Positions 8,446 to 17,287 are shown, counted from the first letter of the stretch. The stretch is DNA of 64,000 bases from JAKJGA01 sp029554345 (GCA_035395685.1 DAOPBR010000004.1:31495-95494), one strand, 5' to 3'. Notes: generated by a model not told the origin, from the sequence alone. A program made the numbers and translations.

Positions 8446-9918
8446 ATAGCTTTTTCTAATATATTCCTCTATAAAGCTTTGAGGTGATTCCGCAGCCTGA
8501 ACGGTTATTCTGAATTCTTCAAGTTTCATAAGTTTTATGGCGTAAGGAAAATCATGAAACAGGTCTTCGCAGATGCGTTTCATGCTTTTTTTGCTGTCTT
8601 TTGCTTTTTTTTCAATTACCGTTACTGCTTCATCATCGAAACTCAGATGTATTCCGTGAGATGCGAGAAAATCACGCTGGTATCCGCGAATGCTGTCAGT
8701 GCGCATTATTTCAGAAAGAACACCTTCGGGATCATTGATGAGTTTGTCGTCAACCGTCAGCTTTTTGATTTCAAGTGAAGGCAGAACTTTTTCATAATTT
8801 ATAAGAAGGCGTTCAACAACAGTCATCAGTGCGCGTGCGCCTGTTTTTTGCTTAGATGCTTCCTTTGCGAAGAATTTCAGAGCTTCATCCTCAAATTCGA
8901 CATCGATTCCATAAGATTTGAAATCGAGTTTTTTGCTGTTGATAACGGCGCTGTAAGGGTTCTGAAGAATTTTATACAGTTTGTCTTCATCGACTTCATT
9001 AAGCGTTACTATTATAGGAAGACGGCCTACAAATTCTGATTCGAAGCCGAAATCAACAAGATCCTGAGTTGTAACTGTTTTAAAAAGTTCGGTTAATGAA
9101 TAGTCTGTTTTTTTATTTTCCGTTCCGTCAAATCCGATTGTTTTATAGTCAAGACGTTTCTTTATAATCTTGTCGAGATTGCTGAACGCGCCGGAAACAA
9201 TGAACAGGATGTTCTTTGTGTTAATCTTTTTTCTGGAAACTTTTCCCGTACGCTGTGCTTCCATGGCCGCTTCAACCTGACTAGCAAGGTCATGAGGTGT
9301 TTTGAGATCGACTTCAGATTCCTCCATCAGTTTCAAAAGATTACGCTGAACTCCTCCCCGCGAAACATCCGGACCGTTGCTGTTTCCGCCTGAAGCTATC
9401 TTGTCTATTTCATCAAGATATATTATTCCATACTCTGCTTTTGCGATATCGCCCTCGGCTTCATGAACCAGTTCGCGGACAAGATCTTCAACGTCACCGC
9501 CGACATATCCTGTTTCGCTGAACTTTGTTGCATCGGCTTTTATGAAAGGAACGCCGAGTTTTTTTGCGATCAGTTTTATGATGTACGTTTTACCGATTCC
9601 TGTAGGGCCGATAAGCAGAATGTTGCTTTTGATATTTCCGACAATTCTTTCATCTTCAGGTATTGAAAGTTCGAGTTTCATTCTGTTGAAGTGGGTGCAG
9701 ACTTTTGTGGAAATGACACCGATCGCTTCTTCCTGCCCAACGACATATTTATTAAGAAAGCTTTCGAGTTCTTCCGGTTTCATATCAAAACGAATTTCGC
9801 TTCTATGTGTGCGGTCGCCTTCTTTCGATCCTACCGGATTAGGTTTTTCCGGAACTGATTCAATCTCTTTGAAAAGTTCCTTTAGCTCTTCGTTTGCGTC
9901 AAATACCGGTTTTGGCAT
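8437..9918 (-). CDS. ClpX-like AAA+ unfoldase lacking the zinc-binding domain
   Basis: 493 residues. The AAA+ core is close to ClpX: Walker A GPTGIGKT (about residue 103), pore loop TGYVGGDVEDLVREL, Walker B IIYLDEIDKIAS, a TIGFDG tripeptide loop of the kind that docks ClpP, the EFVGRLPIIVTLNEV arginine-finger region, and sensor-2 GARAL. The N-terminal four-Cys zinc domain of ClpX is missing; residues 1-45 are short and charged. About 90 extra residues follow the small AAA domain. Probably an unfoldase working with ClpP on a different substrate set. AAGAGGA precedes the start. Confidence 0.87.
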   Translation of the reverse strand: MPKPVFDANEELKELFKEIESVPEKPNPVGSKEGDRTHRSEIRFDMKPEELESFLNKYVVGQEEAIGVISTKVCTHFNRMKLELSIPEDERIVGNIKSNILLIGPTGIGKTYIIKLIAKKLGVPFIKADATKFSETGYVGGDVEDLVRELVHEAEGDIAKAEYGIIYLDEIDKIASGGNSNGPDVSRGGVQRNLLKLMEESEVDLKTPHDLASQVEAAMEAQRTGKVSRKKINTKNILFIVSGAFSNLDKIIKKRLDYKTIGFDGTENKKTDYSLTELFKTVTTQDLVDFGFESEFVGRLPIIVTLNEVDEDKLYKILQNPYSAVINSKKLDFKSYGIDVEFEDEALKFFAKEASKQKTGARALMTVVERLLINYEKVLPSLEIKKLTVDDKLINDPEGVLSEIMRTDSIRGYQRDFLASHGIHLSFDDEAVTVIEKKAKDSKKSMKRICEDLFHDFPYAIKLMKLEEFRITVQAAESPQSFIEEYIRKSYQS

Positions 9919-10201
9919 GATTAATCCTCTTAATATTTTATATCCACAATACCAGAATAATATAATAACGGGCTTTCTTCAATACTCTTTTGGCAGTTTT
10001 GCTAAAATAATTTATTTTTCTTCAAAAGAAGAGAAATTGTCATAATGGAAACTGAAGAAAAAGCCATTGAGCTTCCGGTTGCGAGCGGATACAGAAGTCC
10101 GTATACCTAAAGATGTCTTTCGAGACAATTGCAGAAAATGCTCAGAACAGATATAGTCTGATTCTATTTATTAAAGTAGAAGAAAGATTTATTACATTCT
10201 C

Positions 10202-10420
10202 TCATCTTTTTAATACTTCCTTAAAAACATATCCTGCAGATTCAACTGCAGTTTTGAATTCATTATCAGATATATCTTTGTCGGACAGAATTTCTGCTGA
10301 TTTATCCTTTGCCGAAGCCTTAATTTTCATTTTCGGATCAAGACTCGACAATGTATTTTCTATGTGATTTTCGCAATGTGAACAGCTCATTCCTTCTATT
10401 ACGACTATGTATTTTTTCAT
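10202..10420 (-). CDS. copZ: Copper chaperone-like HMA-domain protein
   Basis: 72 residues covering one heavy-metal-associated domain with GMSCSHCENHIE (MxCxxC metal site, residues about 10-15). It binds Cu(I) and passes it to exporters or sensors. It follows csoR with a 1-bp gap in the same operon, which supports copper. No P-type copper ATPase is present in this window, which is unusual for a csoR-copZ unit. Confidence 0.9.
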   Translation of the reverse strand: MKKYIVVIEGMSCSHCENHIENTLSSLDPKMKIKASAKDKSAEILSDKDISDNEFKTAVESAGYVFKEVLKR

Positions 10421-10421
10421 T

Positions 10422-10718
10422 TTATTTTGTTAACCTCTTTATGGTTTTTATTACTTCGGAAATTACATCTGTTTTACCGTTTCTAATCTGATTAGAAACG
10501 CATTGTCTGACGTGATGCTCCAGAAGATATAGGGCAGTTCCGTTTAGAGCAGATTGGGCTGAAGCAATTTGATTAAGGACATCATCGCAGTAAGTATCTT
10601 CTTCAATCATTTTGCGGATTCCGCGAACTTGCCCTTCAATTCGTTTTAGCCGGGATTGAAGCTTTTTTTTTACATCTTCACTGTGATGTGCCTTATTGTG
10701 ATGATTACAGCCGGACAT
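10422..10718 (-). CDS. csoR: CsoR-family copper-sensing repressor
   Basis: 98 residues, all helical, of the CsoR/RcnR/FrmR family. RLKRIEGQVRGIRKMIEE is the family DNA-binding face. The Cys-His-Cys Cu(I) triad is present: Cys in DTYCDDVL, His in LLEHHVRQ and Cys in RQCVSNQ. A His-rich N-terminus (GCNHHNKAHH) may be a further metal site. In known CsoR proteins Cu(I) binding releases DNA. It is the first gene of csoR-copZ and very likely autoregulates through the G-tract next to its own start codon. Confidence 0.92.
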   Translation of the reverse strand: MSGCNHHNKAHHSEDVKKKLQSRLKRIEGQVRGIRKMIEEDTYCDDVLNQIASAQSALNGTALYLLEHHVRQCVSNQIRNGKTDVISEVIKTIKRLTK

Positions 10719-10765
10719 ACCCCCACCCCCTATATCTAATATATATCATTAATTCTATTCGTCAA
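10719..10765 (-). promoter_or_regulatory. csoR promoter with overlapping CsoR-type operator
   Basis: On the minus strand TTGACG (10760-10765), a 16-bp spacer and TATATT (10738-10743) form a good sigma-70 promoter. Directly after it lies ATATAGGGGGTGGGGGTAT, a G-tract with AT flanks like known CsoR operators. The last G-run also lies where the ribosome site of csoR must be, so one element may serve both repressor and ribosome. Confidence 0.7.
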
Positions 10766-10808
10766 TTATTGCTTGCAAAAATTATGTTTTCAGAACATAT
10801 CAGGATAA

Positions 10809-11573
10809 ATGAAAGTCAGACGGATTGATATATCAAATGCTTCTCTACAGGATTTGTTGAAGAATGTATGGATTCTGGAAGACAGTTCTTCCTCCGCCGG
10901 TCATATTCTTCTTCCGGTAAAGGAAATTGATTTGATGATTAATCTGTCCGGAAAAATACATCATTCAGCAGTGGATTCTGTTATTGATACAGGACAAATG
11001 TTTTCAAACATGATAAGAAATACTTCGGTTGAAATATCTCATAGAGGAGAACTCGCAGTTCTGGGTATGTCGTTTAATTCTTATTCTTTTCCTGTTTGGA
11101 GTGAATTTTCTCTTGGAAAAATCAGAGAAAGATTTTATGAGTTAAGAACAGAGAATTCGGAATACAAAGATGATGCAGTTTTGCTGATGAATCTTATCGC
11201 TGAGGAAATTGATGATGATTGGATTCCTGAAAAAAGAAATGTAAATATTATCAGATATTTTGAATCCGACTGCGGAATGTCAAAGCTTGAAGATATATGC
11301 AGCCGGTTAGGGATAAGCTCTAGGACTGCCGAGCGTATTTTTGCTACATATGTTCAGATGCCTCCAAAAAAATATATGAGACTTTTGCGGTTTCGTTATT
11401 CTTTGAGAAAAATTATTTCTGAACATAAAGAAAATCTGACAGCCGCAGCTTATGATTGCAGTTATTATGATCAGAGTCATTTTTGTGAAGAATTTAAATC
11501 ATATACAGGCACAACCCCGGTTAATTTTTTAAAAAGAAAAGTTTCTGTGACCCAGAATATTGAATTTATATAA
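10809..11573 (+). CDS. AraC-family transcriptional regulator
   Basis: 254 residues. The C-terminal third is a typical AraC double helix-turn-helix: MSKLEDICSRLGISSRTAERIF for the first HTH and AAAYDCSYYDQSHFCEEFKSYTGTTPVNFLK for the second, with the conserved DQSHF and P-x-x-F. The N-terminal two thirds should be the effector domain. It is divergent from csoR. The next gene in the same direction is an ABM-domain protein, a possible target. Confidence 0.9.
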   Translation: MKVRRIDISNASLQDLLKNVWILEDSSSSAGHILLPVKEIDLMINLSGKIHHSAVDSVIDTGQMFSNMIRNTSVEISHRGELAVLGMSFNSYSFPVWSEFSLGKIRERFYELRTENSEYKDDAVLLMNLIAEEIDDDWIPEKRNVNIIRYFESDCGMSKLEDICSRLGISSRTAERIFATYVQMPPKKYMRLLRFRYSLRKIISEHKENLTAAAYDCSYYDQSHFCEEFKSYTGTTPVNFLKRKVSVTQNIEFI

Positions 11574-11651
11574 TTATTTAATAAATGTCGCGTTTTTCCT
11601 ATTACAACAGTATTATTTTCAGTATTTCTTCCTTACCTTAAGGGAGGTTAT

Positions 11652-11969
11652 ATGAATAATATTTTTTCAGAAATTGTGGAATTCGTGATATCGGATAATT
11701 TATCACAGTCAGAATTTATTGAAATTGTCGATCTTCTTGAAAAAGAATTTCATTCGAAGATGAAAGGTTTTCGTGATACGGAACTTTTGAAAGGCAAAAA
11801 AGACAATGAATGGATAATGATTCAGCACTGGGATTCTTTTGATGATTGTAAAGCCGCAGTTCAGGCGATGATGAAATTAGAAAGTACCGAAAAATTCAGG
11901 GAAGCAATTATTCCGCAAAGCGTTAAAATGACAATACTTGAAAGATGCGGTTACTGGAAAGTTAATTAG
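11652..11969 (+). CDS. ABM-like dimeric alpha/beta-barrel protein
   Basis: 105 residues behind a strong AGGGAGG. The pattern of a start strand (SEIVEFVI), helix, strand, then 'NEWIMIQHWDSFDDCKAAVQAMM' fits the antibiotic biosynthesis monooxygenase (ABM) / dimeric ferredoxin-like fold, where W-x-S-x-x-D is typical. Proteins of this fold range from monooxygenases to stress proteins. The chemistry here is unknown. Its stop codon overlaps that of the convergent gene by 4 bp. Confidence 0.65.
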   Translation: MNNIFSEIVEFVISDNLSQSEFIEIVDLLEKEFHSKMKGFRDTELLKGKKDNEWIMIQHWDSFDDCKAAVQAMMKLESTEKFREAIIPQSVKMTILERCGYWKVN

Positions 11970-12226
11970 TCTTTCCAGTTCCACCATTTTAATTTTTCAG
12001 GGTCATGATTTGTTTCTTTTGCGAAATATACTGCGCATCGGAAAACATATAGTACGCATCTGTCAAGTTTTGAAGCATAGAATCCGGAAAGTTCTTCGTA
12101 AAGTTTTTCCGGATTCTTATTCTTTAAATCCGATACTTGAAAAATTCCTAAACGGTTTAAATCTTTCACTGTTGCTTTTCCGACTCCGGGAATTATTAAA
12201 AGTTCGGATTTCTCATAATTTTTCAT
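11966..12226 (-). CDS. Small helix-hairpin-helix protein (Cdd1-like)
   Basis: 86 residues. LLIIPGVGKATVKDLNRLGI is a helix-hairpin-helix motif, followed by VSDLKNKNPEKLYEEL and a C-terminal CVLYVFRCAVYFAKETNHDPEKLKWWNW, which matches the short Cdd1 'pathogenicity locus' family from memory. The HhH suggests nucleic-acid binding; no specific function is known. Its ATG overlaps the stop of the VOC gene upstream (ATGA), so the two are coupled. Confidence 0.8.
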   Translation of the reverse strand: MKNYEKSELLIIPGVGKATVKDLNRLGIFQVSDLKNKNPEKLYEELSGFYASKLDRCVLYVFRCAVYFAKETNHDPEKLKWWNWKD

Positions 12227-12696
12227 CTGTTAATTACCGCTTTAATAAATTCAACCGGCATAAAAGTCTTAGTTGAAATTTCTTCAGACGAAAAACCTTC
12301 TTTGTTGAGACGCATGATTACATCATCCATGTTTTCGCCCACTTCAACGATAAAACCGTCGGGATCATTGATTCTGAAAACTCTTTGCTGCCATGGCTGA
12401 ATAATAACCGGATGAATTATTTTGACGCCGGATTTCTCTATGCGTTCAAAGGCTTCTTCGATATTGCTTGTTTCGAGATAAATTTCTATATCATCGCTTT
12501 TACTTTCGGGTTTAAGTTTTCCGAAAATATTATTCTGTGCGTATTTTTTATCCCAAAGTGCGAGACCGCCTTTGAAAGATATGTTGATTTCACCAATTTC
12601 AAGAACAACTTCTTGGCCGAGTATGTTCTGATAAAAATCCTTGGACTTTATGACGTTATTTGTAAAAAGTACAAAACCAGTTAAAGTAAATTTCAT
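12223..12696 (-). CDS. Glyoxalase/bleomycin-resistance (VOC) protein with C-terminal extension
   Basis: 157 residues. One VOC module pair (about 1-120) with FYQNILGQEVVLEIGEI and the closing strand VFRINDPDGFIVEVGE, whose Glu is a typical metal ligand. Residues 120-157 form a helical tail not usual for the family (DDVIMRLNKEGFSSEEIS). VOC proteins include glyoxalases, dioxygenases and drug-binding proteins; no substrate can be assigned. It has an AAAGGAAA ribosome site and is part of a VOC-VOC-HhH run on the minus strand. Confidence 0.8.
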   Translation of the reverse strand: MKFTLTGFVLFTNNVIKSKDFYQNILGQEVVLEIGEINISFKGGLALWDKKYAQNNIFGKLKPESKSDDIEIYLETSNIEEAFERIEKSGVKIIHPVIIQPWQQRVFRINDPDGFIVEVGENMDDVIMRLNKEGFSSEEISTKTFMPVEFIKAVINR

Positions 12697-12707
12697 AATA
12701 TTTCCTT

Positions 12708-13076
12708 TTATGAAGCAAAAGTAAAAATGAATCCGTCCGGATCTGTTGCCGAAAATTCTTTTCTGCCGTATGGCGTCACGTGTATGTGATGAATTATGCT
12801 GACATTTTGTTTTATTTTATCGTATAAAGCTTCCGAATCTTCAACAACCGTATAAAAAGTAAGAGCGCCTGATTTTTTTTCTTTTAGAAAAGGATATTCC
12901 TCTTCGATTGATTCCTTCTGCTGAAGCATTATTTCGGCATTACCGTTTTTCAGCATAACCCAGACAGGGTTAACGTCCGGTACTTTCATAATAATTTCAA
13001 ATCCTAGAATTATTTCATAAAACTTTAGGGAATTTGCAATATCAGCAACTTTTAAGTTCGGGGTGATGCTTTTCAT
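12708..13076 (-). CDS. VOC-family protein
   Basis: 122 residues, the size of a single VOC monomer. It shows SLKFYEIILGFEIIMKVPD, AEIMLQQKESIEEE and the closing ATDPDGFIFTF. The metal Glu position in the last strand is not clearly conserved, so it may be a binding protein rather than an enzyme. GGAGGAAAT precedes the ATG. It lies 11 bp before the second VOC gene and probably heads that operon. Confidence 0.85.
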   Translation of the reverse strand: MKSITPNLKVADIANSLKFYEIILGFEIIMKVPDVNPVWVMLKNGNAEIMLQQKESIEEEYPFLKEKKSGALTFYTVVEDSEALYDKIKQNVSIIHHIHVTPYGRKEFSATDPDGFIFTFAS

Positions 13077-13151
13077 ATTTCCTCCGTATCATAATATTCA
13101 TAGTAACACAGGATGAAAATAATTATTGTAAAAAAAGGACAAAATAGAGAT

Positions 13152-13913
13152 TTATGAAATGCTTTTTAAAAAATCGCCGGGAGTCATTCCTGAGCATCGT
13201 TTGAAATCTCTAATGAAGTGCGGCTGGTCATAATATCCTTCCGGCAGAATAGTGCCGTAGTTAATGATCTGTCGAAGACTGTTTTGAAATCTTAATACGG
13301 ATGATATTTTCTTACGGGTCAATCCGAAATATTTGACGAAATATCTGTCTATGGTTTTGTCTGAAATGAGAAGATCTTTAGATCCGTTTTCTGCAAGCGA
13401 ATTGAATATATTGAGCGAATAAATGAATTTGCTCTCGCGTATTTCTATTCTATGAAAGACTGTAGATAAATAAGAGTCAAAAAAAGCTTTTATCTGACGG
13501 CTTGTTTTATCGATGATATTATCCGCGATGAATTCGCAGTTAATTTGCGGATAGTTGAGTGCGGAAACAGAAGTGTTGGAAAGAGAATCTATTCCCTCGC
13601 GGATCAGATGATATGTTATTCCGGGTTTAAGCCGTATTCCGCAGGCGTTGATTCCGCTTCCTGGAATATAAAACTTTTCTGAAAATGTTCCGGTTATTTC
13701 CGAGAAATCTGCTATATCATGCGCATTGAGATTAAAAATAATATCAGCACAGCAGTCGGGATTAACCAGAATGTCGCCGGATAATTCAGCTGTATTAAAA
13801 AACCAGTAGCACATTACAAATTCTTTTAGTGCATCTGACGGCGGCAATTCCGCATATCCGCTTGATTCTCTTATCCTGCCTACGTTTACAATCTGAATAG
13901 GAATGTAATTCAT
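13152..13913 (-). CDS. AraC-family transcriptional regulator
   Basis: 253 residues. The N-terminal domain begins with LPPSDALKEFVMCYWFF and contains NPDCCADIIFNL, typical of AraC proteins with the DUF6597-like N-domain. The C-terminal HTH includes DKTIDRYFVKYFGLTRKKISSVLRFQ and GYYDQPHFIRDFKRCSGMTPGDFL. Its ATG overlaps the stop of the yitT-like gene (TGATG), so the two are co-transcribed. The effector is unknown. Confidence 0.9.
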   Translation of the reverse strand: MNYIPIQIVNVGRIRESSGYAELPPSDALKEFVMCYWFFNTAELSGDILVNPDCCADIIFNLNAHDIADFSEITGTFSEKFYIPGSGINACGIRLKPGITYHLIREGIDSLSNTSVSALNYPQINCEFIADNIIDKTSRQIKAFFDSYLSTVFHRIEIRESKFIYSLNIFNSLAENGSKDLLISDKTIDRYFVKYFGLTRKKISSVLRFQNSLRQIINYGTILPEGYYDQPHFIRDFKRCSGMTPGDFLKSIS

Positions 13914-14767
13914 CAGAATCTTTCTTTTCGTGCCTTGATTAATCCGCCGAATGTATTGTCGATGAGATGTGTAATGACGAATGCTTTTGAATCGAGTTCC
14001 TTGGAAATTTTAATTATCTTAGGGACTTCAAATCTTGTAACAACGCAGAAAAGAATATCCTGATCGGTCATTGCTAATCCGCGTTTGCCTTTGTAGATTG
14101 TCATCCCGATTGCGAATTCTTTCATTATGAATTGTTTTATTTTTTCACTTTCGGAAGATATTATCGTGACTGCGGTGTATTCTTCAATTCCGTTTAAGAT
14201 AAAATCTATGCTCTTTGATGCCACCACATATGTAAGAATGGAATACATTGCTCTTTCGACACCTAAAACCACCCCGTCAACGGAAAACAAAAACACATTG
14301 AAGATGAAAATGATACTTCCAACAGTCAGTCCCATCTTTTTGCTGAGAATCAATGATGCTATTTCCGTTCCGTCAAGAACCGATCCGCTTCTTACCGCGA
14401 AACCGATTCCGGCTCCGAGAAGCGCTCCTCCGAAAACTGCCGAAAGAATTTTGTCATCAGTTATTGTCGGATACTTGAAAATGAAAAGACAGAGAGAAAG
14501 AAGACTTATCGTTAAAACGCTCTTAATTATCGAGACCTTGTTTAAAGTTCTGAATCCGATAGCTATGAAAGGAAGATTGATTATGATTATAAAAACTGAT
14601 AGAGGTATTTTGGTGACTTCAGAGAAAAGCATGGACATTCCTGTTACCCCTCCGTCAAGGAAGCCGTTAGGAATAAGAAAACTTTCAAGTCCGATTGCGG
14701 CGCAGAAAACAGCCAGAGCGATGCCGAATGCATCTGAAAAGATTTTATAATATATAGTATTTCTCAT
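13913..14767 (-). CDS. YitT-family membrane protein (DUF161 + DUF2179)
   Basis: 284 residues. Five to six hydrophobic helices (about 10-175) carry the family's glycine-rich motifs (LIPNGFLDGGVTGMS, GGALLGAGIGFAVRSGSVLDGTEI). A C-terminal cytoplasmic DUF2179 domain (about 220-280) ends VITHLIDNTFGGLIK. Family members are conserved membrane proteins of unclear transport role. It is the first gene of a pair with the AraC regulator. Confidence 0.9.
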   Translation of the reverse strand: MRNTIYYKIFSDAFGIALAVFCAAIGLESFLIPNGFLDGGVTGMSMLFSEVTKIPLSVFIIIINLPFIAIGFRTLNKVSIIKSVLTISLLSLCLFIFKYPTITDDKILSAVFGGALLGAGIGFAVRSGSVLDGTEIASLILSKKMGLTVGSIIFIFNVFLFSVDGVVLGVERAMYSILTYVVASKSIDFILNGIEEYTAVTIISSESEKIKQFIMKEFAIGMTIYKGKRGLAMTDQDILFCVVTRFEVPKIIKISKELDSKAFVITHLIDNTFGGLIKARKERF

Positions 14768-14844
14768 TTCACCAATTCTAATTCCGGGGACGGCTTTGCA
14801 AGAAAAAATTAAATCATCTCGGTGTTTATTTATACAAATAAAAC

Positions 14845-14872
14845 TTGACTGCCGGTATTTTTTTTATATGGT
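14845..14872 (+). promoter_or_regulatory. Putative sigma-70 promoter for the cytidylate-kinase-like gene
   Basis: TTGACT (14845-14850), a 16-bp spacer and TATGGT (14867-14872), 18 bp before the ATG at 14891. It lies in the short divergent gap with the yitT-like gene. Confidence 0.5.
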
Positions 14873-14890
14873 TAGCTAAGGCAGGCCTTT

Positions 14891-15607
14891 ATGAAAACCA
14901 TTTTTTCGGATTATATATCTTCAAAAGTTCAGGATACTCTTCAGTCGGATTTTGACAGCAAGAACGCAAAATATGTTCCATTTATTACATTTTCACGCGA
15001 ATACGGCTGCGGAGGCGATCACATTACTCAGAAAATATGTTCTGTTTTGTCTTCGTGCTCTGATTCTGACGGCAAGGTTTGCGAATGGAAGAGAATAAAT
15101 CATGAAGTTATTGCCGAGGCTGCGGCTGAGATCGGCGTTCCGGCTGAAATTGTGAAAGAGATGACTTACCAGAAAATAGATGATTACTTTGTAAGTTCAT
15201 TTTTTAATTTTTCATTTTCTAAATATTCAAAGCCTTCGGTTGATACAGTAAGAAATGCCATTGCAAGAGTTATTGCGAAATTTGCACAGGAGGGAAGGGT
15301 TATTATTCTCGGAAGGGGAGGCGCATCTATTACCCGTCATTATGAGAATTCCCTTCATATCAGACTGCATGCTCCGATTGAATGGAGAGTAAAGCAGGTT
15401 GCAGAAAGAGAAAAGATTTCTATTGAGAAGGCGAAAGTTCTTACTAAGAAAATTGATTCCGAAAGATATGCTCTCAGAAATTATTTTGAAGGTGCAGCCT
15501 CTGACAAAACGATATTTGACGTCATTTACAACTCTATGACTCTGTCCGAAGACGAAATCATAGAGTCAATACTTGCCATCGCAAGAAAAAAAGGATTTAT
15601 TTCTTAA
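14891..15607 (+). CDS. Cytidylate-kinase-like family protein
   Basis: 238 residues. The P-loop variant FSREYGCGGDHITQKI (residues about 37-52) is that of the cytidylate-kinase-like family, followed by VIILGRGGASITRHYENSLHIRLHAP and the LID-like YALRNYFEGAASDKTIFDVIYN. These proteins resemble Cmk but are distinct from it, and their substrate is generally untested. It runs convergent to the ATP synthase operon and its stop overlaps that of atpC by 4 bp. Confidence 0.85.
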   Translation: MKTIFSDYISSKVQDTLQSDFDSKNAKYVPFITFSREYGCGGDHITQKICSVLSSCSDSDGKVCEWKRINHEVIAEAAAEIGVPAEIVKEMTYQKIDDYFVSSFFNFSFSKYSKPSVDTVRNAIARVIAKFAQEGRVIILGRGGASITRHYENSLHIRLHAPIEWRVKQVAEREKISIEKAKVLTKKIDSERYALRNYFEGAASDKTIFDVIYNSMTLSEDEIIESILAIARKKGFIS

Positions 15608-15858
15608 TCATCCGTTTCTACAAGAGCAGTAATGCTGTTGGCGTAGACTTGGACAAATCCCCCGGTAATTTTAAATTCACGTTTTCCGGTTTTTATTCCA
15701 GGAATTTCAAGAGAAATAATTCCGTCTTTAAGCGCACTGCAGAAAGGAACATGGTTCCGTAAAATGCCGAAGCTTCCTTCCGTTCCGGGAGCGGAAAAGA
15801 AAAGAACTTTTCCGCTGAACAAAATGCCTTCGGGAGAAATTATCTCAGCTGTCAGCAT
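15604..15858 (-). CDS. atpC: ATP synthase F1 epsilon subunit, short form
   Basis: 84 residues: only the N-terminal beta-sandwich (LTAEIISPEGILFSGKV, GSFGILRNHVPFCSALKDG) that sits on the rotor stalk. The C-terminal helical hairpin, which inhibits ATP hydrolysis in many bacteria, is absent, so the usual length of about 130 residues is not reached. Short epsilon subunits are known in some lineages. The start overlaps the atpD stop by 1 bp (TAATG). Last gene of the operon. Confidence 0.93.
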   Translation of the reverse strand: MLTAEIISPEGILFSGKVLFFSAPGTEGSFGILRNHVPFCSALKDGIISLEIPGIKTGKREFKITGGFVQVYANSITALVETDD

Positions 15859-17261
15859 TATACGGCTCCCGTCGCAGCAAGTGATTCTGCTTTTGCAAGA
15901 ACGTCTTCGATAGTGCCTGCATACATGAAAGCCTGTTCCGGAACATCATCATGTTTTCCCTGCAGAATTTCCGAGAATCCCTCGATGGTATCTTCAATTT
16001 TAACATATTTTCCTTCTATGCTGCTGAAGTGTTCCGCAACAAAGAACGGCTGAGACAAAAATTTCTGGACCTTGCGCGCGCGGTTTACTATGAGCTTGTC
16101 ATTGTCGCTTAGTTCATCCATTCCGAGAATCGCAATAATATCCTTAAGTTCGGCATAACGTTGAAGAATTTCCTTAACTCCTTTTGCCGTGTTATAATGA
16201 TGTTCGCCGACAATACGCGGGTCAAGCGCGCTTGAAGTTGAAGAAAGAGGATCAACCGCTGGATATATGCCCATTGCCGCGATTGATCGTTCGAGGTTTG
16301 TTGTCGCGTCGAAGTGCACAAAAGCAGTAGCCGGTGCCGGGTCAGTATAATCATCCGCCGGAACAAAAACAGCCTGAATCGAAGTTATCGATCCGTTTAC
16401 AGTTGAAGCGATCCGTTCCTGGAGAGAACCCATTTCCGTTGCAAGATTCGGCTGGTAACCTACTGCTGACGGCATACGGCCTAGAAGGGCTGATACTTCC
16501 GAACCTGCCTGAGTAAAACGGAAAATATTATCGATGAAGAGAAGAACATCTTTTTTCATATGATCTCTGAAATATTCCGCTATTGTAAGTCCGGTGAGCG
16601 CAACGCGCAGACGTGCTCCGGGAGGTTCATTCATCTGGCCGAAGACAAGTGCAGTTGATTCAAGAACTCCCGCCTCTTTCATTTCATGCCAGAGGTCATT
16701 TCCTTCACGGGTACGCTCGCCGACACCGGCGAATACGGAATTTCCCTGAAGAACTTTTGCAACATTGTTCATAAGTTCAGTTAAAAAGACGGTTTTGCCG
16801 ACACCTGCCCCGCCGAAGAGTCCGATTTTTCCGCCTTTTGGATAAGGAGTGAGAAGATCAATTACTTTGATTCCTGTCGGGAAAATTTCAACATTGGTAA
16901 GATATTCGTCAAATCCGGGTGCTTCCTTGTGAATCGAAAGTTTTGGTGCGTTTTTGACTTCGCCCATTCCGTCTATAGGGTCTCCTGTGACGTTAAGCAT
17001 TCGTCCGAGCACTGAATTTCCGACCGGAACGGTGATAGGTTCACCTGTATCCGTTACTTTCATGCCTCTTGTCAGACCTTCCGTTGCATCCATAGCGATA
17101 CATCGAACAATGTTGCCGCCTAGATGCTGTGCTACTTCAAGAATAAGTTTGCGGTCGGTGACGTCAACTATGAGAGCGTTCAGAATTCCCGGAAGCTGTC
17201 CGTCGCCGAATTCAGCATCAATAACCGCTCCGACAATCTGTATTATTTTACCTGTATTCAT
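15858..17261 (-). CDS. atpD: ATP synthase F1 beta subunit
   Basis: 467 residues, the catalytic subunit of the F1 head. It has P-loop GLFGGAGVGKTVFLTEL (about 150-166), the catalytic-Glu region FAGVGERTREGNDLW, Walker B VLLFIDNIFRFTQAGSEVSALLGR and the DELSD motif. Full length with no oddities. It lies between atpG and atpC in the standard order. Confidence 0.98.
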   Translation of the reverse strand: MNTGKIIQIVGAVIDAEFGDGQLPGILNALIVDVTDRKLILEVAQHLGGNIVRCIAMDATEGLTRGMKVTDTGEPITVPVGNSVLGRMLNVTGDPIDGMGEVKNAPKLSIHKEAPGFDEYLTNVEIFPTGIKVIDLLTPYPKGGKIGLFGGAGVGKTVFLTELMNNVAKVLQGNSVFAGVGERTREGNDLWHEMKEAGVLESTALVFGQMNEPPGARLRVALTGLTIAEYFRDHMKKDVLLFIDNIFRFTQAGSEVSALLGRMPSAVGYQPNLATEMGSLQERIASTVNGSITSIQAVFVPADDYTDPAPATAFVHFDATTNLERSIAAMGIYPAVDPLSSTSSALDPRIVGEHHYNTAKGVKEILQRYAELKDIIAILGMDELSDNDKLIVNRARKVQKFLSQPFFVAEHFSSIEGKYVKIEDTIEGFSEILQGKHDDVPEQAFMYAGTIEDVLAKAESLAATGAV

Positions 17262-17287
17262 TTTAACTCCAAACTCGAAATTATATA

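Noticed and set aside
10045..10110. Short frame of 21 codons in the gap between the ClpX-like gene and copZ
   Set aside because: No good ribosome site, no recognisable motif and no terminator or partner. It may be a chance frame or a gene remnant.
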